NCBI RefSeq assembly: GCF_040675855.1
Contig: NZ_JBEGIK010000001.1
Coordinates: 1,054,001-1,118,000, forward strand
DNA from: Microbacterium sp. LWH3-1.2
Lineage (GTDB): Bacteria; Actinomycetota; Actinomycetes; Actinomycetales; Microbacteriaceae
Length of the DNA stretch: 64,000 nucleotides
Direction of reading: 5' to 3'
In this document: piece after piece, positions 8,490 through 16,345 of the stretch
Position numbering within the stretch: position 1 is the stretch's first letter
Layout of the letters: each line of letters starts with the position of its first letter
Translations under genes and position numbers: made by a program
Notes under the pieces: model-generated
The model's database searches: none
What the model was told of the DNA's origin: nothing
What the model saw: the letters and a program-made list of their open reading frames with translations, nothing else

Positions 8490-9508
8490 CCACGACCGCC
8501 ATGCGCATGCGCCGGCGACTGAGCGTTCCATGGGTTCAGCTCATCATCCTTGCCCTCGTCTGGGTGCTGTTCATCGCGGTCGACCCTCGATTCGCGAGCG
8601 TCGACCGCGTGTTCGGGGTTCTGCAGGGGTTCGCCTTCCTCGGTCTCATCGCCGCTGGTGTGGGCATCACGATCATCGTCGGCGAGCTCGACCTTTCGGT
8701 GGGTTCTATGGCCGCCGTGGGGGGCGTAGTGGTCGTGAGCGCGCTTCCCCTCGGCATCGTCCCCGCGATCCTGCTGGCGACCGCGATCGGCGGGGTGTTC
8801 GGACTGGTGCAGGGGCTTCTGATCGCGCGGCTGCGCATCAGCTCGCTGGTCTTCACGATCGGCAGCATGTTCGCCCTCCGCGGCCTTGCGAACGTGATTG
8901 CGAACGAGCAGGTGGTTTCGGTGCCCATCGACCAGCTCGGAGTGTCCAACGCCCTGATCTCTCGGATCGGAATCATCTCCCCCTTCAGCCTTGTCACCAT
9001 CCTCGTGGTGGTGGCGGTCGGGTTGTTCCTCGCCTACTCCCGATTCGGCCGCGAGCTGTACGCCGTCGGAGGTGGCCGCAGCGAGTCGCGTGCGGCGGGG
9101 GTGCCCCAGTTGCGACCGATCGGGATTGCGTTCCTCGGCTCAGGCGCTCTGGCCTCCCTCGCCGGAGCGCTCTCGTCGATCGCTTCCGGAAGCGGTGCGC
9201 CGTTCGCCTTCGAGCCGGTGCTGGTCTCCGCCATCACGGCGGCGCTCATCGGGGGCCTCGCGATGGGCGGCGGAAAGGGCGGCATGGTGAACATCGTGCT
9301 GGGTGCGCTCATTGTCTCGACGTTCACCGCCGGCCTGTCCCTCAACGGCGTGCCGGCGAACGTGCAGCAGCTTGCCATCGGGGCGCTGCTGCTCTTGATC
9401 ATCGTCGTCGACGTGCTGCGGGACTCCCATTCCGCGTGGCTGACCAGACTCCTCCTCCCGGGCAGACGGACTTCTCTGGATGTCGTGCAGGCGGGTTCGA
9501 CGCAGTAG
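8486..9508 (+). CDS. Sugar-type ABC importer permease 2 (RbsC-like)
   Basis: The start at 8486 overlaps the previous stop by ATGA and follows AGGAA, giving 340 residues. Hydrophobic segments run through most of the protein, with GELDLSVGSMAAVGG near residue 65, ESRAAGVPQLRPIGIAFLGSG in the coupling loop, and VSAITAALIGGLAMGGGKGG near residue 250, all family hallmarks. It closes the importer operon, which ends in a strong hairpin shared with the convergent molybdopterin operon. It probably pairs with permease 1 as a heterodimer. Confidence 0.9.
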   Translation: MTTTAMRMRRRLSVPWVQLIILALVWVLFIAVDPRFASVDRVFGVLQGFAFLGLIAAGVGITIIVGELDLSVGSMAAVGGVVVVSALPLGIVPAILLATAIGGVFGLVQGLLIARLRISSLVFTIGSMFALRGLANVIANEQVVSVPIDQLGVSNALISRIGIISPFSLVTILVVVAVGLFLAYSRFGRELYAVGGGRSESRAAGVPQLRPIGIAFLGSGALASLAGALSSIASGSGAPFAFEPVLVSAITAALIGGLAMGGGKGGMVNIVLGALIVSTFTAGLSLNGVPANVQQLAIGALLLLIIVVDVLRDSHSAWLTRLLLPGRRTSLDVVQAGSTQ

Positions 9509-9523
9509 GGATCACCCAATGGG

Positions 9524-9559
9524 GAATCGGTGAGCAGCCTGGAAGGCACTCACCGATTC
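9524..9559. terminator. Bidirectional hairpin between importer and Moco operon
   Basis: A perfect 11-bp inverted repeat (GAATCGGTGAG and its complement) around a 14-base loop sits between the last permease stop (9508) and the moaE stop (9588). Its place between convergent genes suggests a two-way terminator. There is no long T-tract. Confidence 0.75.
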
Positions 9560-9587
9560 GCCATCGGGGGAGGTCGATCGTGCCGGC

Positions 9588-10046
9588 TCAGCCGATGGCG
9601 TTGACCCACTCCGTCGAGCCGTCGCCGAAGTGCTGCTCTTTCCAGATCGGAACGCGCTCCTTCACCAGGTCGACGAGCTCCGCGCAGGCCTGGAACGCCT
9701 CACGCCGGTGAGCGGAGGCGACCACGCACGCGAGCGCGCAGTCGCCGATCACGAGGTCACCGGTGCGGTGCACCACCGAGACGGTCACGGCGGGGTACTG
9801 CCGGGTGATCTCGCGCGCGACCTGGAGCACAGCGGCGCCCGCGGTCGGATGCGCGCTGTACCTGAGCGCCGTCACCGGCCTTCCCTCGTCGTGGTCGCGA
9901 ACCACCCCCTCGAACGTGACCACTGCGCCGTCCTCGATCCCGACGAGATCGTGCTGCAGCGCCTGAGCTCCGATCGGAAGGTCGGTCACGCCGGCGAGCA
10001 CGACACGGCGCTCGTCGGCGGATGCGGGTGTATGTGCCTCAAACAT
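9588..10046 (-). CDS. moaE: Molybdopterin synthase catalytic subunit MoaE
   Basis: MoaE with MoaD inserts two sulfurs into cyclic pyranopterin monophosphate to give molybdopterin. The 152-residue protein carries VTFEGVVRDHDEG, SVVHRTGDLVIGDCALACVV, SAHRREAFQACAELVD and LVKERVPIWKEQHFGDG, with the conserved HR and K of the active site and the Trp-Lys phrase near the end. It is the last gene of the ten-gene operon and overlaps mogA by 8 bases. Length and motifs match the family. Confidence 0.95.
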   Translation of the reverse strand: MFEAHTPASADERRVVLAGVTDLPIGAQALQHDLVGIEDGAVVTFEGVVRDHDEGRPVTALRYSAHPTAGAAVLQVAREITRQYPAVTVSVVHRTGDLVIGDCALACVVASAHRREAFQACAELVDLVKERVPIWKEQHFGDGSTEWVNAIG

Positions 10047-10548
10047 GATGCCTGCTCCGTGTCGTGATGGGTGGGCGGACGCCGAAGAACTGGTCGAGGA
10101 GGTGCCCGATGAGGGGCGCTAGCACCTGGAGCCCGTCGGTGACGCCGGACGGGGAGCCTGGCAGATTCACCACGAAGGTGTCTCCGGCGAATCCGGCGAG
10201 ACCCCGGGAGAGCGCCGCGAGGGGTGAGGATTTCGCACCGAGGGATCTGATCGCCTCAGGAATGCCGGGCAGCTCCTTGTCCAGATGCGGACGTGTCTGT
10301 TCCGGTGTCACGTCCGTCTGGCTGACCCCGGTGCCGCCCGTGGTGATGACGATTCGCACTCGATCGGCGATGGCGTCGAGGAGGGCTTCGCCGACCGGGT
10401 CGCCGTCGGCCACGACTCGCACGTCGGGCCGCCATCCGCGCTCGGCGAGCCAGCCGGCGATCACGGGACCGGTCTCATCGGTCGTGCGGCCCTGTGCGGC
10501 CGACGTCGACGCGACGACCACGACAGCCGCGTTCACAGGCGGGTCCAC
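10039..10548 (-). CDS. Molybdopterin adenylyltransferase (MogA/MoaB family)
   Basis: This 169-residue protein should adenylylate molybdopterin before molybdate insertion by MoeA. The conserved MoCF-binding loop ITTGGTGVSQTDVTPE is at about residues 88-103, and NLPGSPSGVTDGLQVLAPLI near the end is the second family block. It overlaps moaC by 16 bases and moaE by 8 bases, so translation is probably coupled. MogA and MoaB cannot be separated reliably from sequence alone. Confidence 0.92.
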   Translation of the reverse strand: MDPPVNAAVVVVASTSAAQGRTTDETGPVIAGWLAERGWRPDVRVVADGDPVGEALLDAIADRVRIVITTGGTGVSQTDVTPEQTRPHLDKELPGIPEAIRSLGAKSSPLAALSRGLAGFAGDTFVVNLPGSPSGVTDGLQVLAPLIGHLLDQFFGVRPPITTRSRHHV

Positions 10549-11012
10549 GTTCCCGAGCGCCCGCCCGACTTCTCGACCAAGCGCAGGTCGACGATGCTGG
10601 CGGAGCGGTCGACGCCCTTGATCATGTCGTAGACGCTGAGGGCGGCGACCGCGACCGAGGTCAACGCCTCCATCTCCACACCGGTGCGGCCCACAGTCGA
10701 CACGGCGGAGCGGAGCACGATCCTGTCGACGTCGATCGTGGCGTCGACCTCGACCGCGGTGATCGGCAACGGGTGGCAGAGCGGGATGAGGCGGCTCGTC
10801 TCCTTGGCCGCCATGATTCCGGCGAGGCGGGCGACGCCGATGGCCTCCCCCTTGGGGAGTTCGCCGTCTGCGATCAACTCGATCACGTGGGGTCGCGTCA
10901 CCACGGTTGCCTCGGCCACCCCGCGCCGGGCCTTTACTGCCTTTTCTCCGACGTCCACCATGTGGGCGGCGCCGTCCGCGCGCAAGTGCGTCAGTCGCAT
11001 ATCTTCACTCAT
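10533..11012 (-). CDS. moaC: Cyclic pyranopterin monophosphate synthase MoaC
   Basis: MoaC acts with MoaA in converting GTP to cyclic pyranopterin monophosphate. Starting at 11012, after GGAGG, the protein has 159 residues. LTHLRADGAAHMVDVGEKAVKARRGVA opens the fold, IPLCHPLPIT carries the catalytic His-Pro region, and GVEMEALTSVAVAALSVYDM with KGVDR is the other conserved patch. An upstream in-frame extension is Arg/Ser-rich and overlaps moeA, so it was rejected. The start overlaps the end of moeA by 8 bases. Confidence 0.95.
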   Translation of the reverse strand: MSEDMRLTHLRADGAAHMVDVGEKAVKARRGVAEATVVTRPHVIELIADGELPKGEAIGVARLAGIMAAKETSRLIPLCHPLPITAVEVDATIDVDRIVLRSAVSTVGRTGVEMEALTSVAVAALSVYDMIKGVDRSASIVDLRLVEKSGGRSGTWTRL

Positions 11013-12255
11013 CGATCCTCCAGAACTCGACTCTGTCGCCGACGCTGATCGTCGTCGTCTCGGGCGGGATGAACGCGAGCAAGGTCGACCGTGCGTACGC
11101 GTGCAGAAGGTGGGATGCCGTGCCCCCCTCGAAGTGGATGCGGCCATCGTGCGCCTGGCGGCCGCGCCGCACCTGCAGCTTGCCGGCGGGCGACTGGGCA
11201 GCTTCCGCTAGCGGCGCCGTCGACGCGGGCCGGTACGCCCACCGTCCGGTCGCTGCCAGCAGCGCCGGCCGCAGGAACACCTCCGCGCTCACGAGGGCGC
11301 TCACGGGGTTGCCCGGCAGCGCGACCACCGGCAACTCTCCTCCGGCGAGCTGCACGATCCCGACGCCTTGTGGGCCTCCCGGCTGCATCGCGACCGTGCC
11401 GAACTCCACTCCGCGTGGCGCCAGGCAGTCGCGCACGACTTCGTGCGCGCCTCGACTCACACCTCCCGCGGTGATGACCAGATCGACCTCGCCACAGCAC
11501 GACTCCAGCAGCCGCATGAGTTCGCGCGGGTCATCCGGAACCGGCCCCCGCTCAACCACCCGGACACCGAGAGGCGTCAGCAGAGCGCCCAGCATGAGCG
11601 TGTTGGCGTCGAGGATCGTGCCGGGCCGATCCGGATCCCCGGATCTCCTCAGCTCGGAGCCGGTTGCGATGACGAGCACCCGGAGCGGGCGCTGCACGGC
11701 GATGCGCTGAACGCCGGTCGCGGCGAGCGCGCCCACGAGGGCGGGTGTGACCGGACTGCCGACCGAGCCGACCGGATCGCCTGCGCGCACGTCGGAGCCC
11801 CGAGCGCGGACGAACCTGCCGACCGGGCTCGGCGTCGTGACTGTGAGGATCGCGTCGGCGTCGCGGGCCGGGAACGAAGTGAATCCGCTCTCCTCGATCG
11901 GGACCACCGCATCGGCTCCGCCGGGGATGGGGGCCCCGGTCATGACGGCCCACGCCTCGCCGGCCCCCACCTGCCCGCCGTGCTCTCCAGCGGCGAGGTG
12001 TCCCATCACCCGCAGGTGCGCAGGCCGCTGTGGCGTCGATGACCGGACGTCGGCGGAGCGGATCGCGAACCCGTCCATCTGGCTGTTGTCGAAGGCCGGC
12101 AGCTCCGCGGCGGCGGGCACATCGGATGCAAGCGAGCGTGGGGGGCCAACGGCGACGTCGCGCAGCTCCACAGTCTCGGGGGTGCGGGCGATCCCGGCCA
12201 CGAGCTGGGCCACGATCGCCCGATGCACGTCGACTGGTCGGTTCGTGAATGTCAT
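11005..12255 (-). CDS. moeA: Molybdopterin molybdenumtransferase MoeA
   Basis: MoeA inserts molybdate into adenylylated molybdopterin. The 416-residue protein shows the order expected for the family: N-terminal LPAFDNSQMDGFAI, then GAPIPGGADAVVPIEE, VLVIATGSEL, TAGGVSRGAHEVVRD, and PLRVVALPGNPVSALVS-like VALPGNPVSALVSAEVFLRP near the C-terminus. Length is typical. It lies between moaA (29-base gap) and moaC (8-base overlap). No second moeA copy or molybdate importer is present in the window. Confidence 0.95.
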   Translation of the reverse strand: MTFTNRPVDVHRAIVAQLVAGIARTPETVELRDVAVGPPRSLASDVPAAAELPAFDNSQMDGFAIRSADVRSSTPQRPAHLRVMGHLAAGEHGGQVGAGEAWAVMTGAPIPGGADAVVPIEESGFTSFPARDADAILTVTTPSPVGRFVRARGSDVRAGDPVGSVGSPVTPALVGALAATGVQRIAVQRPLRVLVIATGSELRRSGDPDRPGTILDANTLMLGALLTPLGVRVVERGPVPDDPRELMRLLESCCGEVDLVITAGGVSRGAHEVVRDCLAPRGVEFGTVAMQPGGPQGVGIVQLAGGELPVVALPGNPVSALVSAEVFLRPALLAATGRWAYRPASTAPLAEAAQSPAGKLQVRRGRQAHDGRIHFEGGTASHLLHAYARSTLLAFIPPETTTISVGDRVEFWRIDE

Positions 12256-12284
12256 TCGTCGTCCTCGGGTGTGGTGGATGCGGG

Positions 12285-13349
12285 TCAGCCCCCGATGGCG
12301 CTCATCGATCGCTCGGGCTGCACGAAGTCGGCGCTCGAAAGACCGACCGTCTCGGATCCATGCGCGCGTGGCTTCGTGTACATGGCCTCACGCCAGCGCT
12401 TCGCGATCTCGGCGTCTGTCGCGCCTGCGCGCATCTCCGAGAGCAGATCGGTTTCCTCGTGGGAGAACAGGCACGACCGCACGCGGCCCTCGGCCGTGAC
12501 GCGCGTTCGCGTGCAGGCGGCGCAGAAGGGTTCGGTGACCGAGGAGATGAGCCCGATCCTGCCGAGCGCGGGAGATTCAGGGGACTGCCTACGCCGCCGC
12601 ACCTCGAACAGCTCGGCCGGTGCCCCGCCGCGCAGTTCGGGAGCGGGCGAAAGGGTGAACCGGGTGGAGAGCAGCATCCGGATCTCGGAGGCCGAGATCA
12701 TCCGGTCCTCGCGCCAGGCCCGGTCGCCATCGAGCGGCATGTGCTCGATGAATCGGAGTTCGTGACCCTGGTCGATCGCCCACTCCAGCAGGTCAGGTGC
12801 CTCGAGATCATTGACGCCGCGCAGGAGCACTGCATTGATCTTGATGGGCCCGAAGCCCGCTTGTGCTGCGGCACGGACGCCGTCGAGCACACGATCGAGG
12901 AAGGGACGGCGCGTGAGCGTGGCGAACGTGTCCGGGTGGAGCGAGTCGAGAGAGACGTTGATCCGCGTCATCCCCGCGTCGCGGAGGTCCTGCGCGCGAC
13001 GGTCTAGCCCGACGGCGTTCGTCGTCATCGAGATCGGCAGCACCGGGCATTCCTCGCGAATACGGGAGACGACGAACTCCAGATCCTGGCGCACGAGGGG
13101 TTCGCCCCCGGTCAGTCGGAGCTCCCCGACGCCGAGGTCGTGATGCCCGATCGCGACCAGGCGGGCGATCTCGTCGGCCGTCATCAGCATGCGCTGGGGA
13201 AGCCATGCCATGCCCTCGGCGGGCATGCAGTATGTGCACCTCAGATTGCACTTGTCGATCACGGACAAGCGCATGTCGGTCGCGACCCGACCGAAGCGGT
13301 CGACGAGCCCAGCGGCGCGGGTGCGTGGGATGCCGATGTTCAGGGCCAT
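12285..13349 (-). CDS. moaA: GTP 3',8-cyclase MoaA (radical SAM)
   Basis: MoaA is the radical SAM enzyme that rearranges GTP in the first step of molybdenum cofactor synthesis. The 354-residue protein has the N-terminal cluster motif CNLRCTYC, the SAM-binding LRLTGGEPLVR, and the C-terminal second-cluster motif FCAACTRTRVTAEGRVRSC. It ends in the Gly-Gly tail needed for activity in known MoaA proteins. The start follows AAGGAG. It is complete, and it sits 40 bases after moeB and 29 bases before moeA in the operon. Confidence 0.96.
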   Translation of the reverse strand: MALNIGIPRTRAAGLVDRFGRVATDMRLSVIDKCNLRCTYCMPAEGMAWLPQRMLMTADEIARLVAIGHHDLGVGELRLTGGEPLVRQDLEFVVSRIREECPVLPISMTTNAVGLDRRAQDLRDAGMTRINVSLDSLHPDTFATLTRRPFLDRVLDGVRAAAQAGFGPIKINAVLLRGVNDLEAPDLLEWAIDQGHELRFIEHMPLDGDRAWREDRMISASEIRMLLSTRFTLSPAPELRGGAPAELFEVRRRRQSPESPALGRIGLISSVTEPFCAACTRTRVTAEGRVRSCLFSHEETDLLSEMRAGATDAEIAKRWREAMYTKPRAHGSETVGLSSADFVQPERSMSAIGG

Positions 13350-13389
13350 GCCACTCCTTCAGAGGGGGAAGACATCGTTCGGCTCCCGG

Positions 13390-14529
13390 TCAGTACCGGG
13401 CGATCGTGGAGTCGACAGCTGCCGACCACTCGTCGATGCCGCCGTGCAGGACGTGGACGTCGGGACGTCCGTTCGCGTTCAGGATCTCCCGCGCGAGACG
13501 TGCCCGGCTGCCGCGGTGGCAGTGGACGACGATCGGCAAGTCGGGCAGTGCGGTGATCGCGTCCGGGTCGAGCTCGGCGAGGGGGATCCCGACAGAGCCC
13601 TCGATGCAGGCGATCTTCCGCTCCCAGTCCTCGCGGACGTCGAGAAGGAGGAGGCTGTCGGGCTGGTGAAGCCGGAGCCTCAACTCGGACACCGATATCC
13701 ATGAGATGAGGTCGTGTGGTGAGTCGGGGACCGGCTCTGCGGGATGACGATCGATGCCCGTCGACGAGGCCTCGTCGTTCCGGCGGCGCACTCGGATCTC
13801 GACCGTCGATCCGTCGACCGCGTCGATGCTGAGCATCCGGCCGAGCAGTGGCTCGCCGAGGCCGACGATCATCTTGACCGCATCGGCCGCCATCCATGAC
13901 GCGACAACCCCGCACAGCGGTCCGAGCACGCCTGCCGTCGCACAGCTGAGGGCGCTGGCCGGGGGCTCGTCCGGGTAGAGGTCCCGAAGCGTGACTCCGA
14001 GGGGCGAGTGCGACCAGAACGTCGCGACCTGTCCGTCCGTGTCGAGCACGGTCCCCCACACGCACGGGAGCCCCAACTCGGTGGTCGCGTCGGAGACGAG
14101 ATAGCGCGTCGCGAAGTCGTCGGTCCCGTCGACCACGAGATCGTACCCCTCCAATACCCGTCGCCAGTTGCGGCCGTCGAGACGCTCTCGATGGCCGACA
14201 GCCCTCACATGGGGATTGGCGCGCGCGATGCTCGCGAGGGCGGACTCGACCTTGTGCTGTCCCACAGTGAGGTCGTCGTGCACGATCTGACGGTGCAGGT
14301 TCGACTCGGCGACCAGGTCGTCGTCGATGACCCCGATCGTGCCCACACCGGCCCGAGCAAGGTAGGCGATCACAGGAGAGCCGAGTCCACCGGCCCCGAC
14401 GACGAGTACCCGTGCCGACTTCAGCCGTAGCTGGCCACGGTGACCGATCGAGCTCATGGCGATCTGCCGAGAGTAGCGGGTGAGCTCAGCGGCGCTGAGC
14501 GGCGATGCGCGGTGAGCGAGGGGGATCAT
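13390..14529 (-). CDS. MoeB/ThiF-type adenylyltransferase with C-terminal rhodanese
   Basis: This 379-residue protein should adenylylate the C-terminus of MoaD and pass sulfur to it. The E1-like domain holds VLVVGAGGLGSPVIAYLARAG and DDDLVAESNLHRQI, with the DGTDDFATRYLVSD region. From about residue 275 there is a rhodanese domain with the active-site phrase VVHCHRGSRARLA, whose Cys is intact. The arrangement equals MoeZ/MOCS3 (MoeBR). The start at 14529 is four bases after the moaD stop; longer upstream starts overlap moaD. Having its own rhodanese means the operon supplies its own sulfur relay. Confidence 0.93.
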   Translation of the reverse strand: MIPLAHRASPLSAAELTRYSRQIAMSSIGHRGQLRLKSARVLVVGAGGLGSPVIAYLARAGVGTIGVIDDDLVAESNLHRQIVHDDLTVGQHKVESALASIARANPHVRAVGHRERLDGRNWRRVLEGYDLVVDGTDDFATRYLVSDATTELGLPCVWGTVLDTDGQVATFWSHSPLGVTLRDLYPDEPPASALSCATAGVLGPLCGVVASWMAADAVKMIVGLGEPLLGRMLSIDAVDGSTVEIRVRRRNDEASSTGIDRHPAEPVPDSPHDLISWISVSELRLRLHQPDSLLLLDVREDWERKIACIEGSVGIPLAELDPDAITALPDLPIVVHCHRGSRARLAREILNANGRPDVHVLHGGIDEWSAAVDSTIARY

Positions 14530-14533
14530 CGAC

Positions 14534-14794
14534 TCAGCCTCCGGCGAACGGAGGGAGGACATCGAGCTCGTCCTCGTCGCGGAGCATCGCATCGCGGGTC
14601 GCCGCGAGTCCGTTGACGAGAAAGCTGCTGCGGGCGATGACCGCGCTCCGCTCCAGTCCTGCGGCGACCAGAGCCTGGGCGATCGTAGTGCCGTCCGGGA
14701 TGCCCCAGGTCGCCTCGCCAGAGCCGACCTCGGCCTTCGCGGCGGCGAAGAACCGCACCCGTACGGTGGAAGCGGCGATGGATGTCTTGTTCAT
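14534..14794 (-). CDS. moaD: Molybdopterin synthase sulfur-carrier subunit MoaD
   Basis: The 86-residue ubiquitin-like protein carries the sulfur as a thiocarboxylate on its terminal Gly-Gly, used by MoaE. It has the early VRVRFFAAAKAEVG strand, SSFLVNGLAATRDAMLRDEDELDVLPPFAGG-type end (the last residues being PPFAGG), and the expected size. It lies three bases after the reductase stop and four bases before moeB. Confidence 0.95.
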   Translation of the reverse strand: MNKTSIAASTVRVRFFAAAKAEVGSGEATWGIPDGTTIAQALVAAGLERSAVIARSSFLVNGLAATRDAMLRDEDELDVLPPFAGG

Positions 14795-14797
14795 GTG

Positions 14798-15760
14798 TCA
14801 GAGCTCCAGGGTCAGGGATCGGGTGAGCGACCGCGATACACAGACGAACATGCAGTCGTTCGCCGCACGCTCGTCGTCCGACAGGATCGAGTCGCGATGG
14901 TCGGGCTCGCCCGCGAGCACGACCATCTCGCACGACCCACACGTGCCCTCGCCGCACGAGTTCGGAACGGGGACGCCCGCTTCCAGCAGCGCGCGCAGCG
15001 TGGTCTTGTCGGGTGGCACCTGCACGGTCTGGCCGGTCGGCTCGATGATCACCTCGAATGGCGCCTCGCCTGCGGGCGCCTGGACCACACGTGGTGTGAA
15101 GCGCTCGACCGTGAGCGAGACGCCGTTGTTCTTCGCGATCGTCTCCATGGCCTCGATCAGACCCTCCGGTCCGCAGCAGTAGAAGTGGTCGCGTTTGTTC
15201 TCCGTCACGTACGAGGCGAGATCGACCCGTCCCCGCATCGACGACTCAGCGAGCACGACCTGCGCCCCCAGGTCCTCCAGCTCGGAGGCGAAGGGCATCG
15301 TCGCCCGATCCTTCCCGAGGTAGAGCAACCGCCAGTCTTGGCCCGCAACCGCAGCGGTGGCGATCATCGGGAGGATCGGAGTGATCCCGATCCCGCCCGC
15401 GACGAAGTGGGGTCGCGCGGCGGGCTCGAAGCGGAACAGGTTGGCCAGTCGGATCACTTCCACGCAGACGCCCTCGTGCAGCTGCTCGTGGACGTGTCGG
15501 GAGCCGCCCCGTCCGTCCTTTACGAGGGCCACGGCGATGCGCCACACGTCCCGTGCGGTGGGGTCGCCGCAGAGCGAGTACTCGCGGATCATGGCTTCTC
15601 CGTCCAGGTGGAGGGCGATGTGCGAACCGGGCGTCCACTCGGGGAGCATTCCGCCGTCGGGACGGCGGAGCTCGAGGACGGCGACACGATGGGCGATGAA
15701 CGTTCGTTTGGCCACGACCAGCTGAAGCGGGTCGTGGAAGATCTGAGTATCTGTTGACAT
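14798..15760 (-). CDS. PDR-like flavin reductase with C-terminal [2Fe-2S] ferredoxin domain
   Basis: The 320-residue protein has the modular order of phthalate dioxygenase reductase: a flavin-binding barrel with REYSLCGDP, an NAD(P)H-binding domain with GGIGITPILPM and YCCGPEGLIEA, and a C-terminal plant-type ferredoxin domain with CGEGTCGSC and the fourth Cys in FVCVSRS. Such proteins move electrons from NAD(P)H through flavin to the iron-sulfur cluster and then to a partner oxidase or reductase. No oxygenase is in the operon. The only candidate acceptor is the MOSC protein two genes upstream, so I infer it is that protein's electron donor. It lies three bases before moaD. Confidence 0.92.
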   Translation of the reverse strand: MSTDTQIFHDPLQLVVAKRTFIAHRVAVLELRRPDGGMLPEWTPGSHIALHLDGEAMIREYSLCGDPTARDVWRIAVALVKDGRGGSRHVHEQLHEGVCVEVIRLANLFRFEPAARPHFVAGGIGITPILPMIATAAVAGQDWRLLYLGKDRATMPFASELEDLGAQVVLAESSMRGRVDLASYVTENKRDHFYCCGPEGLIEAMETIAKNNGVSLTVERFTPRVVQAPAGEAPFEVIIEPTGQTVQVPPDKTTLRALLEAGVPVPNSCGEGTCGSCEMVVLAGEPDHRDSILSDDERAANDCMFVCVSRSLTRSLTLEL

Positions 15761-15822
15761 GGTGGAGTTGCCAGGAGGCGAAGACCATCCGGTGGCGACG
15801 CAATCGTCGCCACCGGAGAGGT

Positions 15823-16257
15823 TCATGCGTTCGCCGTGATCTCGACCTCGAACCGCTGTCCCTCGAAGGCGAGCGCGGGGACGCCTATCGCCGTCCACAC
15901 CGAGTAATGGTTCGGCATCAGGGTGGCGAAGGTCGCGATGACCGCCTCGATCGCCTCGCCGTCGATGGTCGAGGCGCCAGCCGGGATCGTATGGTAGGTG
16001 CGCACGGCGAACACGTCCTCCCACCCGGCGCCTGCAGCCTCGAGCACTTCGGTCACGTTGACGAAGGCCTGGGTGATCTCGTCCTGGATCGACTCCGGGA
16101 GTGAGAGATCGACACGATGTCCGGTCTGACCCGACAGTTCGATCCTGTGCCCGGCCCGGTAGGCCGCCGCGACGTGGAACTGGTCCCTGATGGCGCGCCC
16201 AGTGGTGCCCTCCGGCGCGACTATTTCGACGGGTGCCGACTTGGTGAGTGTGGTCAT
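15823..16257 (-). CDS. Rid-family (YjgF/YER057c/UK114) protein without the RidA arginine
   Basis: The 144-residue product has the Rid fold hallmarks: IELSGQTGHRVD, FVNVTEVLEAAGAGWEDVFAVRTY and a C-terminal FEVEITANA. RidA hydrolyses reactive enamines and imines to carbonyl plus ammonia using an Arg in the phrase PARS. Here the equivalent is PNHYSVW, with no Arg, as in the subfamilies whose activity differs or is unknown. Its place between the MOSC protein and the reductase suggests it handles a product of that pair, for example an imine. The C-terminal half is otherwise intact and the length is usual. Confidence 0.88.
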   Translation of the reverse strand: MTTLTKSAPVEIVAPEGTTGRAIRDQFHVAAAYRAGHRIELSGQTGHRVDLSLPESIQDEITQAFVNVTEVLEAAGAGWEDVFAVRTYHTIPAGASTIDGEAIEAVIATFATLMPNHYSVWTAIGVPALAFEGQRFEVEITANA

Positions 16258-16345
16258 TTCTGATGCTTCCTGCCTATTGCGAGTTGGATGAGCGCGCCGT
16301 GTCGCCTCGGGATGTGGCGACGGCGACGCGGGGCGGGTCGTTGGC

